Of a stretch of DNA of 64,000 nt, positions 32,554-42,502 are shown one piece after another. Source of the stretch: Penicillus capitatus (lineage: Eukaryota > Chlorophyta); contig OZ287695.1 in assembly GCA_965649825.1 (NCBI GenBank), forward strand, positions 1,240,001 through 1,304,000, read 5' to 3'. Position 1 is the stretch's first letter. Each line of letters opens with the position of its first letter. Under the pieces are notes generated by a model that searched no databases, was not told the origin of the DNA, and was given only the letters and a program-made list of their open reading frames with translations. The translations under genes were made by a program, and so were the position numbers.

Positions 32554-33895
32554 CTACAAGTTAAAATCGGACTGGTCAGCATCGAATCGGCGAGCTCTCC
32601 TCGGTGATCGAGGCTCCTCGTCGACATCCATGTCCTCGAAATGCACAGGGACACGTCTGGCCAAATCCTCTCGCGTTTCGCGGAGAGCCAAAAGCGTTTC
32701 ATTTACAGGACCTCCCATCCAGCTAGAGGTCACTTCACCCATCATCAGATCCGCATCGTCCTCCGATCCAGAAATCGAACACGCATCAATGCTGGAACAA
32801 CCAGCAGCTGATGGATCGTTCTGCTGAGAGACACATCATCCACCAAAAATGACATTGGCTGGCCGGCTGACCTTGGGAGGTGTCGATGGCATTGTATCGG
32901 AGGCGTTTGTGCTTTCGCTGTCTTCCACATCTCTTGTCGGGAAGAGTGGGATCTGATGCAACTGGTCATAGATGTTCTCAGCCGTTACATTACACTATCA
33001 CACAACACATGCCGAATGAGTGAGGAAAGTGTGATTATGCGTGAGAGATCTGACTTGGTTACGGAATGTTAGGTCGGCACCGTGCCGTAAGAGTCGATGC
33101 ATAACGATCGCGTGACCACCAGACGCCGCATCATGCAAAGGAGTATTGCCTTTGCGATCCACGACCATAACGGTGGCCCCATAGTTCAGTAAAAGATACA
33201 CAACAATCAAATGTCCTTCATAGCTTGCCAAATGAAGAGCAGTGGCTCCTTGCTGCACACAACAGGCAACCAATCTCACATTTGTGCCGATAGATCTCAA
33301 ATGGTCTCGCTTTGTCGGGGCGGTTCACATCAGCCTGTCGTTTGCAGAGAAACTTCACTGCTTCGTCGTGTCCCTCCAATGCTGCTATATGTAAGGATGT
33401 CATGCCATTCTGTAGAAGAGATCACATTGAGTGGTTTTGGGATGGTTATCTGAGATGAGCTACGCGATCGGAGGCATTGATTTCGGCTCCTGCCATTGTG
33501 AGGGAAAGCATGGCATCGACGTGTCCTCGTGATGCGGCCAGATGCAAAGCTGTTGATCCATTCTACGAAGACAGCCAAGATACTGTCGTCATCACAGAGT
33601 CGCTGAAAAACGCACGTCGTCGGCCAAGTTGACATTCGCTCCAAATTCTGCCAAAATCTCAATGGCGCCGTCCTTGCCCAACCATGCCGCCAATTGAATG
33701 GCACTCCATCTCTGTTGAAAGAAGGCGACGGCGACGTAGAAATTGACAGGTGCTGTGGGCACGTGTAGGGTTTCGTACTTGTAGGCTTTCTACTTGCTCA
33801 GTGATGTTTATATTGCGTGCACGCACGCATGTTGTTCGCAGCGTTTCAAGAGATCCCTGACGCACGGCATGGTGCAGACTTTGACACCCACCCAT
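32554..33895 (-). CDS. Ankyrin-repeat protein with MGGC N-terminus
   Basis: Minus-strand exons encode about six ankyrin repeats, for example LHHAVRQGSLETLR, STALHLAASRGHVDAMLSL, MTSLHIAALEGHDEAVKFL, ATALHLASYEGHLIVVYLL and GNTPLHDAASGGHAIVMH. Introns fall between repeats. The C-terminal ~130 residues are polar and acidic with no domain. It starts MGGCQS: Gly2 is a candidate N-myristoylation site and Cys4 a candidate palmitoylation site, so membrane attachment is possible. This is inference from sequence only. Confidence 0.75.
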
Positions 33896-34611
33896 CTCGG
33901 AGTTCCGAAGAGCGTGACAACAACGGCAGTGATGATGCGTACACGCAGAAATATTGATAGCAATCATTTAAATAGTCATCCATCAAGCCATTGATCCGAT
34001 GGATTGATTCTACGGAACGCAGACGGACACTGAACGCGGCGCCTGTTAAGCGGAAAGGCATAGGCAATTTTTGGATCTCGCGATTCTAAGGCCAAAATTG
34101 CTCTCGTATAAACGCATTATTGATAAGCCATGTACGACAGACATTTAGGGAGATAGATTGTCTTCGACGGTCAATTGCTTCTTGCCTGTGCGATGCTCAC
34201 TGAGAACTCGACATCGTTTGAATTGAACGTCGAGGTTTCGATAAACTCCGTTCTCTATTGAGGGTTCTCTCTTTTGCATGTCCACCATCATCGGACAGCA
34301 ACAATGATCGAGCAGAAGCATTTGACGTCTTTGATTCGCAACGACCTTCTTTGCCAGAAGTTCTGCGCCCGACGTGCAATTTCTGAGGAAATCTTTATTA
34401 AACGTCAACCGGGAGGCAAGGGATGGACACGGGAATGTCGACGAACCGTATTATGGAATGACTGAACGGATGGCAGCAAAGCACTGCGTACATGAGTGGA
34501 TAATTTGACGGTCTCCTGGCGACAAAGATATCCGCCGCCGTTTTTGGACTTATCTAACGCGGTTTCCTTTCACCCTCCGTGTCGACTTCGCCACGTTATC
34601 GAACAAGCGCG
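33896..34611. other. Region with one weak frame
   Basis: A minus-strand frame at 34145-34408 (KDFLRNCTSGAELLAKKVV…) ends in a polar tail but has no ATG or domain, so it could be an exon of an unresolved gene. The last ~60 bp before 34612 resemble the region upstream of secreted-family member 4. Confidence 0.35.
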
Positions 34612-35115
34612 ATGAATAAAACAAGTTTGCGTTCTTTCTTTTACGTGTTTTGGAAACGCGTTGTGTGTTGGTTCAGTTATCGTCTTCGCATTCCTGCTTG
34701 CAGTTGTTGAGTTTCGGCTGGCGAGTCTCGTCGCTGCGCAGTGTCCTGCCGATTCGCCACCTCTCGGCACTTACCTCGTTCGCACCTGGAATTCGATGGA
34801 TGATGTCTATGGCCCACCGTCATCGACTTCGTCCTTAGATGTGCGAACCGACGACTGTATCGTCTACAGAGGTGCGCCTCGTACATTCGCCCAATGATGA
34901 AACAAAACACCAGTGTAGGCGAATACCACGAATACAGCGACAGTTTTGTTGCATTCTACGCGCCGGCGACGAGAATGCTGACGGGCGGTTGGGTCTCTGA
35001 AGATGGCAAATGGGGCGCCATCAGTTATCGCTGGACTGGTACTCGCGTCGGCGGAAGATGGGTGGCGTATGCGCAGACTGGAACAGGATACGAAGAGTGG
35101 ATTCCACAGACTTGA
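34612..35115 (+). CDS. Small secreted protein, W-rich family member 3
   Basis: Exons 34612-34624 (13 nt, MNKT plus one base), 34677-34871 and 34919-35115 join to 134 residues. Exon 2 provides a signal peptide (VFAFLLAVVEFRLASLVAA) and GTYLVRTWNSMDDVYGPP. Exon 3 gives GEYHEYSDSFVAFYAPATR, LTGGWVSEDGKWGA, YRWTGTRVGGRW and GTGYEEWIP. It lacks the acidic Pro-rich tail of members 1 and 2. Both introns are phase 1, matching the family. Confidence 0.75.
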
Positions 35116-36594
35116 CTTTCGTGTTCACGAGCCGTACTCCAGGAAAATCCTCCCGACACTAAAACCTATCTATCATATCTCTCACGCTCCCATTCCCAGT
35201 TCAAATGGTCACTTGTCTTCTCGTATCCTATGCTGATTCATACATCATAAGTATAGAAATAAGAAAATGGAATGATTGGAATACAATGATTGTGTGCTGC
35301 CACAACGGCAGACGCTGCAGGTGCCGTTGTCTACAATTCGTGTAATCAGACGAATCTGATGCTGTGACTCGTACCTGTTGTGCTTCCTCTCCGTTGATGG
35401 TGATTGGGTACTGTATCAGTAGTGTCTAGATATGTCCGAGATGTTCCCTGTCTTTGAGATGCCTGTCACATCTTCTTTCGGTTGTTCGAATGTACTGTTG
35501 TTCAGGTGGCATGTCGGACAGTTTAGAACGCATCCAATATGGCAATCCACTCAATTCATCAGCGATCGACTTCAATCGATGAGGGCATTCTAATCGCAAG
35601 CCACATGGAGCGAAAAAATGGTCGCCGTTCTCATCTTAACTCGAGAGGTACTTGTTCTGAATTGCAATGATGCATTGCCCAGAATTGGATGCTTCTGTCA
35701 AAGACAATGGTTTTGTTTGTGTGGACAAGTCGCTTTATCGCACTTAGCTAGATCAGAGGCGGTTTTTTGCCGTCATGCAATGAGTACAGATGTGAGGAAT
35801 ATCAGGCGCGCGCCACCCTTGATGTGCAGACAGACAAGACTTCCATTTCAGTGGATGGGCTAACGGCTGTGTTTGCCACAGATAGCTGATGTAATTAATG
35901 GTTCTTTAGCATTTCTCTCATCTCTTAGAACGGCAGGTTTATGTTACCAATATCAGAGGAGGTAAACGATGAACAGCAATAGCTATCTGTGTCTATGATA
36001 TCTAACGGTGCTTTACCGGTGGGTTGGCTTTCCTTTCGTTTGCGTCGTCAAACCGATATCTCAAAGAGTTTTTCTTCTATTCGTTTAATGTCCGCGTCGG
36101 AATGCCTTTGGTGGTATTACGATAGAGAGGCGGCGCATATTGTCAGAATACTAATAAGGAAAACGACACTTAAACGAACGAAAGGGTTCAAGATCCGAAG
36201 AGACGCTTGTGGCGACAGGTCACCGAAACAGAAAGACTTCGCAGTGATGATACCGCCCTTTAGCAGTGAACGCAATGACAACCACTCCGTCGCCAATGCA
36301 AAGCAGAGTAAAAAAAGACGCCGTACCGCGGCAGATCATTGAACTAGAAAGATTTCGCAATGATGATAGCGTCTTTTCACAGTGAACGCAATAACAACCA
36401 CTCTGTTGCCAATGCAAACAGGAGTCAAAAAAGATGCCGAGGCACGGCAGATCACTGAGACAGAGAGACTTCGCAGTGATGGCGCTACGTCTTCGCAACG
36501 AAAACGATGATGACCACACTTCTGAGCCTATTTATTCGATTCCTCCTCCGTTTCGTCGCATCGACTTCGCCGCATTCTCAGCACGTTAACAAAC
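35116..36594. other. Long intergenic region with tandem repeat
   Basis: About 1.5 kb between secreted-family members 3 and 4. No supportable gene is present. AT-richer than the flanking genes. The last ~300 bp hold an imperfect tandem repeat (annotated separately). Confidence 0.5.
36231..36495 (+). repeat. Imperfect ~116 bp tandem repeat, about 2.3 copies
   Basis: The words GCAGTGATGA (36241), GCAATGATGA (36357) and GCAGTGATGG (36473) recur at a spacing of 116 bp. Between them the sequence aligns unit to unit (CAGTGAACGCAAT.ACAACCACTC…GCCAATGCAAA…CGGCAGATCA). The repeat ends about 100 bp before the start of secreted-family member 4. Confidence 0.8.
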
Positions 36595-37110
36595 ATGAAG
36601 AGAACAAGTTCGCATCGCGTCGTTTGCGTGCGATTCTCCGAAAACAACGCCGTGTGTTGTAGTTGTCTCCCTCGCGCTCTGCCTTACTCTCACTCTCCAA
36701 CTGGCGACCACTGCCAAAGCAGTATGCACAAGCAGTACCCCGCCTGTTGGTTCCTATTACGTGGAATCATGGTCAATGCAAGAATATAGATATACACAGA
36801 GCCCGTCGACTTCGAACATGACAATTCAGACCGAAGACTGCACTGTCTACACAGGTACTTCTTCGTCGACTTTTGTGGGGTCATCGCAAAGAACGACGTT
36901 CCCGTAGGTCACTACACCGGCTTTGACGATTACTTTGTCGCTTTCTATTCCTCCGCGACGGGTAAGTTGAGCGGAGGATGGAACGAAAGAACCTGCGACG
37001 GCAGTTGGGGTGCGATCGATTTGCGTTGGGATGGTAGGCGTTTCTCTGGACGCTATGTTCGGCACCCGGTCGTTGACATCGGCCATGAAATATGGACCTT
37101 ACAGAACTGA
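36595..37110 (+). CDS. Small secreted protein, W-rich family member 4 (divergent)
   Basis: Exons 36595-36607 (13 nt, MKRT plus one base), 36663-36854 and 36908-37110 join to 135 residues. Exon 2 gives a strong signal peptide (VSLALCLTLTLQLATTAKA) and GSYYVESWSMQEY. Exon 3 gives GHYTGFDDYFVAFYSSATG, LSGGWNERTCDGSWGA and LRWDGRRFSGRY. The GYEEW end motif is replaced by GHEIWTLQN. It is the most diverged member, but exon structure, phases and core spacing are all kept. Confidence 0.7.
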
Positions 37111-37919
37111 CTGACACTCGAGTCCTATCTTCTCAGAAAGAGTTGACGACATGCACTTACGCAATCAATAACGTTGTATCTCCCTTTTCGTCACATGTCG
37201 ACATTACGATGAGTCGTTTTCCAAGCGCTGTTTTGCATTTTGGATGGCTCTCCGTGGCCAGATTGAAGAAATGGTTAACGCGTAAAGGTATCTATTTACC
37301 TTTTGTTTTTGTTTCTATTTCAAGGTTTCTCCTGTCAAGCACACATCTATTCTCCCTATCTTTCTTTCACTGTACACGACAACATCATCTGTTGCCTGTC
37401 TATGCATGCCATTAACGTCTTTTTATCTGATAAACGATTTAGAAAACGTTGAATCCGCCACTCCTGTTAACCATGAAGTCGTCGATTCTCACCAACACAG
37501 ATTTTGTTGCCCCGATCGCCATGCGATAATGCTAGCTTCTGTAGCACAGGACAGATGCAGCTTAATACAGAACAGGAGATAGAACACCACCAGTCACATC
37601 GATTCCATCTCCGCTGGCTAGTAACCTTGTGTGAGTAAGGGAAGAAACATTCTTATTCTACTTTGACGATCGATCGCAATAACTGGTGTCGATCTCCTCA
37701 CGCTTTCAATAGACCACCGTCTGCTATTCTGTCATTGCAATCTCCAATTCGATTACTCCTCAAGACACTCACCTTTTTCTCTCAGCTTCGATCATGTCTT
37801 TGCGGAGACGGACACAGAAATGACGATTAATGTGAGCAGGCGTGAGTGATTATTACACAGAATGGGCGAGACAGTCCATCGACCGACTGTTTATCCTTTC
37901 TACTCTTCATCATCATACA
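37111..37919. other. Intergenic, no gene seen
   Basis: About 800 bp, pyrimidine-rich in places, with only short unsupported frames on either strand. Confidence 0.45.
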
Positions 37920-38189
37920 CTAAACTTCAGTCTTTGCCTGTTCCGCCCCTGCTCCCATTGCCGAATTCTCCATCTGCTCCTTAAATGCCTTCTCAAAAAC
38001 TTCAGCCGCTTGCTTCATGATATCTGGGTTGATATTTCCAAAGATATCGTCACCAAGACCCGCAGGGCTCTCTTTCTTGCGACGGGACATGATGTAGATA
38101 GCACTGAACGCCACGATGAGAACAACTACCAGAGTGACCCAGGCCTAACAGTGTACACCGCCTCTGTTCTATCTCACATAACAATTCAT
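37920..38189 (-). CDS. Tiny single-pass membrane protein
   Basis: Exon 38189-38178 (ATG plus three codons: MNCY) and exon 38144-37920 are split by a 33-nt phase-0 intron and join to 78 residues. An N-terminal membrane segment (AWVTLVVVLIVAFSAIYIM) is followed by a basic stop-transfer RRKK and a soluble tail with GDDIFGNINPDIMKQAAE and an amphipathic helix. Topology by the positive-inside rule would put the tail in the cytosol. No family recognised. The short intron makes the first exon tentative. Confidence 0.5.
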
Positions 38190-38583
38190 AAAGGACCGCA
38201 CCCACAGGACAAACCGATGCGCCTGTCGGTTTTCTGCCCGTCGTTGGCGCTTCTCAGCTGTCGACTCTTTCTTACCACTCTTAGCTGAATGAACGCACAG
38301 AACTCAAGAACCAGACATCAACAGAAAAGGGAGCTTACACGATGTAAAACGGGCCATGGATTCGAAACTAGACAAGTAATGTTCGACGCGTAAGGTTGTG
38401 CGTCACATCGTCCATAAGAACGAAAGTAACAGCTGTCCAATGGTTCAGGCAGCTCACAGGATGACGCAGACGGATGCGCGCTGTCGGAATGCGCGGATCG
38501 TCTCGTATCGGAGGGACACGGAAACGAAATGCAGTATCTAACGTTAAAGGTCTGTCTTACTGTCGTCCAACGGCAGAGCATAT
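38190..38583. other. Short intergenic region
   Basis: About 390 bp on the 3' side of the PZP gene. An 88-codon minus-strand frame here has no supporting feature. Confidence 0.4.
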
Positions 38584-40744
38584 CTATTTCATGCTGCGTG
38601 TCATTCGGCGCGGTTCTCCATCTGCCGAAGCCGCAACACCCTGAACAGTCAGCTCTTTCTTAAGGCGTCTGCGTTGTCTGTGAGGATTAGCCGGCCGGCC
38701 GCGTTTGTTTGTTGACCTGGACCCATCCAGTTCAGATTTCGAACGCTTTGGTCGATTGCGTAGCGCCATGCGACCTGACGACAGATCATCATCTGCCGGA
38801 ATGCTCGTCTCGCCGACCAGATGTCCATCCAGATGGGACATACTCCGACCTCTCTTGACACCCAACGGACTCGGCCGCAACTCGAGGTCTGGAGATTCCA
38901 CGATCACAGGCTCTCTGCGTCCTTCTTTGATATCCAGTCGCATAGCGCAATCGGGGCAGAGAAGGGATGTAATCTGAGGCTTCTCGTGTGGCCCCGTCGG
39001 GAGCTTTACTGTCAGCTTTCCAGCTGCCTTGCAGCACGGCACATGCATGACGGCGCCGCAGCCAGTCGTCTGACAAGGGAACACTTTGCCTTTCAGTTTT
39101 CCACAGATGGAGCATTTCTTATGGACGGCTGTCGTTTTGAGAACGGGATCTGATAGCGCCACATTGCAGATGGTGTGGATCCACCCTTTCGAATCCGGCG
39201 TCCTATCATAAGCTCCTCCCGCTTCTGGGCAGACTTTGCAATCGACAGAATGGGCGCCTCCAGATTCTCGTCTGGTGCTCTTGATCTGGAGATCTCGTTG
39301 TCGTTCATGATAGATACGGCACGGCAAACACCACCAATGACCATCTTCGGCTAAAGTACTAATACTGTAGCACAACGGATGCACATGAATTCCACAATGG
39401 CAACATGTTTGGAGGGATGAAGAGGCATCTCGGGTCCCACACACATCGCAGACCTCAATGCATCTACGAACAAGGCGATGAGCATCGATCCAGCGAAATA
39501 ACGGCATGCCGTTTTGATGCGACAGATTCTTTCTTGGGTACGGTTGGCGTGTGTGGGGTCTGTACTAAAAGAGAAGGGGATTGCGGTGGCATCGTTGTGG
39601 AAGGGGTAGTAAACATACAAGGTGTCGTGGACGGCATCTCGTGCTTCAACCCGTCTGTAAGCGAGAGATTCTGTGGCAGCAAAGGTTCTTCGGTTTTGGG
39701 CATCTCTTCTTTCCGCTTCTTCTCGTGTGCCTCCACAATTTTCTGACATTTCTGAATCTCCCTCTCGATTCTTTCCTTTCTTGCGGACTGCTTCCGTTCG
39801 AACTTGCAATTTTTCAGTGCTGCTTTGCACAGGCCTCGTGCCAGAGAGCGATTCGATAGCATCTGTTGTAGCAGCGCCTCCTGGAGTTTCAGAATCTCTG
39901 CCACCACTTCGTCATCCGGTCCAATCGAAAGGCAATGCTTCGAATACTGATCGTTCTCCTCATCCAACAGCATCTCTGTCAACGGATGCATGTACTGAAA
40001 TCTCTCTGAAGAAGGTGGTTTTGCATCGTCTGCAGTCGCGGTTGAATCGTTCAGTGACGGTTTCAGATCGTCAAGTATGGCATCGAGCTTTTCCACAATT
40101 GTGGGATCTTTGCAGATCTCTGTCGCATTGGTCTTGCCCTTGAGGAATTCTTTTGGCAGGCCCAGCCATTCGTCGCTTGGTGCGGTCGGAATTTCGAAAC
40201 CCGCATGAAATGCCTTTTTCTCTGCCAGACGGCCACTTCGTCTCTGGATCGCCAAACAGCTCATCTCATCTCTGTCTTCTCTGTCGCTTCTTACCTCTTT
40301 CCTAAGGGTCTCGTACCCCAAAGACTCCCAGAACTCGGCAAGGGTACGTTTTCCATCTGACGTCCCGACAAGCGGTATTCGAAAAACGGGGTCTTTCCAT
40401 GGGTCCAATTCTTCCTCTTTGGGCAGAAGATGTCGCAGGTCGCTGCGTCCAATCGGCCGAAAGAAATCCTGAAACAGATCGGTGAGCGAACATCGACAGT
40501 GGTGTAGTGGGAGAACCTCGGTGTACCACCACCAGGCAGTCGGTGGCCAACCCACTTTTCCACTCCCTTCCGCTAGACACGCCATATCCATCCGTAAAGC
40601 GTCGACCAAACTCACGGGCCCAGAAAGGCCGCCCTCTCGGAACAGCTCTTTGTTCTGCAGAGCCTTTTGGACGTCATGATACGTTTTCTTGAACTTTCTG
40701 TGTCGATCCATCCCCGTAGAAGAGCGTCGTCGAATGGAGGGCAT
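38584..40744 (-). CDS. PHD-knuckle-PHD (PZP) chromatin protein, JADE/BRPF/NTO1-like
   Basis: The first long frame (from 40744) starts MPSIRRRSSTGMDRHRKF and holds a conserved-looking N-terminal region (VFRIPLVGTSDGKRTLAEFW), a coiled coil (AALKNCKFERKQSARKER) and a Pro/Thr-rich linker. A phase-2 join near 39507-39463, with an apparent GC donor, enters a complete PZP module: PHD1 (CDVCGTRDAS…CCHCGIHVHPLCY), a zinc knuckle (CKVCPEAGGAYDR) and an extended PHD (CSICGKLKGKVFPC…MHVPCCKAAG). The tail is basic with an AT-hook-like KRGRPANPHR. PZP proteins read histone H3 in histone-acetyltransferase complexes. If the join is wrong, these are two adjacent genes. Confidence 0.75.
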
Positions 40745-40769
40745 TAAGAAAACAAATGAAAAGCATTAT

Positions 40770-42266
40770 TTAATAAACGTACAAGCCCAGGCCGATCCTG
40801 GTCGGTTCACTCTCTATTTGCCAAGCTGGACGATTCAGAACCAATCGCTGACATCCCTTCGAGGCTCTGTTCAGAAACGATCGGCGATTCTGCATGGATT
40901 CCTTCTCCTCGGGTAACCAGACACCCGGTTGTGTCTCTCCTCTGAGCAGACATTGGGCAAAGGCATTGATACATGTACCAATGCTCTCCGAGAGTTTTTC
41001 GTGGACGTAGATCCCAGCTGCTGTCTTGTCACCATCGAAGTCGAGATCGACACGCATTCCGATAGATTCTCCGGCAAACTGATCGACAAAGCGGATGATG
41101 GGTAGTGAGGTGGAGGCGAGGCGAGTCATGGCATCTTTATCGCGCAGCAGACTGGGTCTCAGATTCCGAGCCAATGCCCAGAGCAACCAATTCCAAAAGA
41201 CAGGTGACGTTCCAAAACGTGCCGAAGTGTTTGCGGCGCCAAGGACTTCGTGGGCAGAGATCGTCTCTGGGAGATTTATTAAGTAAACGCCCTTTCTGCC
41301 GATGCCTAAGATGTAGATCTAGCAGAGCATAGGCGTATGCATACGAATGCCTACCAGGACCAAAGTCTACTGCGGTGGGTTGGCTCATAGGGGGTACGAC
41401 GATAGGTTTGCCGTTCAGAAATGCAATCACAGGTTCGCCCAGTCCCATCAAACTCGTCACCATCAATGCCTTCCCAGCTCCACCGCTTCCAGCTGTGAAG
41501 TAGGAGTACCGAATCCGTTCGACGGACTGAATACCTGCAGCATTTTCCTTTGCCTCTCATAAGAGCTCGTTCCGCAGAGATACCTGCATCGGGATCGGAT
41601 TCCTGATAACAGCCATCTGCATCGTACTCTCCTCTGTTGGCAGAAATAATGTGCGCTGCCATAACATTGCTCAGTCCAGGATACACACCGCCACCCACGA
41701 TGGCACGCACGCCTTCTTGTACTGCTAGTGGATGGAGTCGCTTTGCCCTACACTCTAGCAATATACGGATCACACCCTTGTTTGCCTCGCAGTGATGGTG
41801 TTGATTCGCTCACAGCTTTGTCGTCGATGCATCGTCGCAGATATCGAGATAGGATGTCTTCGTTTCGATCGCAGCCTCCAAAACAGCACATCTGTCCAAC
41901 TGCTGAAACGGCCCAGCTGTATGAATGACGAGATCTGCAGTGCCCACGGCATCCTAAACGCTCTCGTGAGCACAACGAGTGAGATAGTGTGAAGGTCACT
42001 CTCAAACGCGTCGCATCTTCAAGATCCACTTGTGTGAAACGCGTCTTCTCGAGTTGTTCAGTCGACTGGACTAACGCATCGAAGTTTCTCTGTTGTCTGC
42101 CGGCAAGTGTGATATGGAGGTCAGGGTCTGTCTTCAGCAAAGACAGAGCGGCAGATCTGCCGACGCGACCCGTTCCTCCAATGATGAGGACACGATTTGA
42201 TACCGGTCGGCCTTCCACAGCATGACACGTCACTGTCCATTTCCCTCGACGCGCTGCGCAAGACAT
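40770..42266 (-). CDS. Saccharopine-dehydrogenase-like NAD(P)-binding protein
   Basis: Multi-exon. The Rossmann entry VLIIGGTGRVGRSAALSLL is followed by ITLAGRQQRNFDALV and, after a splice, AVGTADLVIHTAGPFQQLD. A later exon gives VGGGVYPGLSNVMAAHII and DPDAGISAERAL. The rest continues YFTAGSGGAGKALMVTSLM and ends with a long C-terminal domain (LPIIRFVDQFAGESIGMRVD…NRPAWQIESEPTRIGLGLYV). The pattern matches the saccharopine dehydrogenase-like NADP-binding family of plants, algae and cyanobacteria rather than true lysine-pathway enzymes, and its substrate is unknown. The start MSCAARRGKW follows family logic only; an upstream extension is possible. Confidence 0.78.
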
Positions 42267-42502
42267 GATGTCGCACAGTGAGTGGTGCTCGATGGAAACG
42301 GACAAAATGTTTAATATCGATCTTCTCAAAAATGATCCATCAAAAGCAACAAAAAAGCCAAGACGTCATTTCAACGACGACCTCCATTGTCCCAACCACT
42401 TCCGCGCCTCCTCTTTATCTTTAGGCATCTGAAAGAAGACGGGATATTAGCACAGGTGATAGTGGAGAGAAAGGCGGATGGGGTGAGTTACGAGGGAAGT
42501 GG

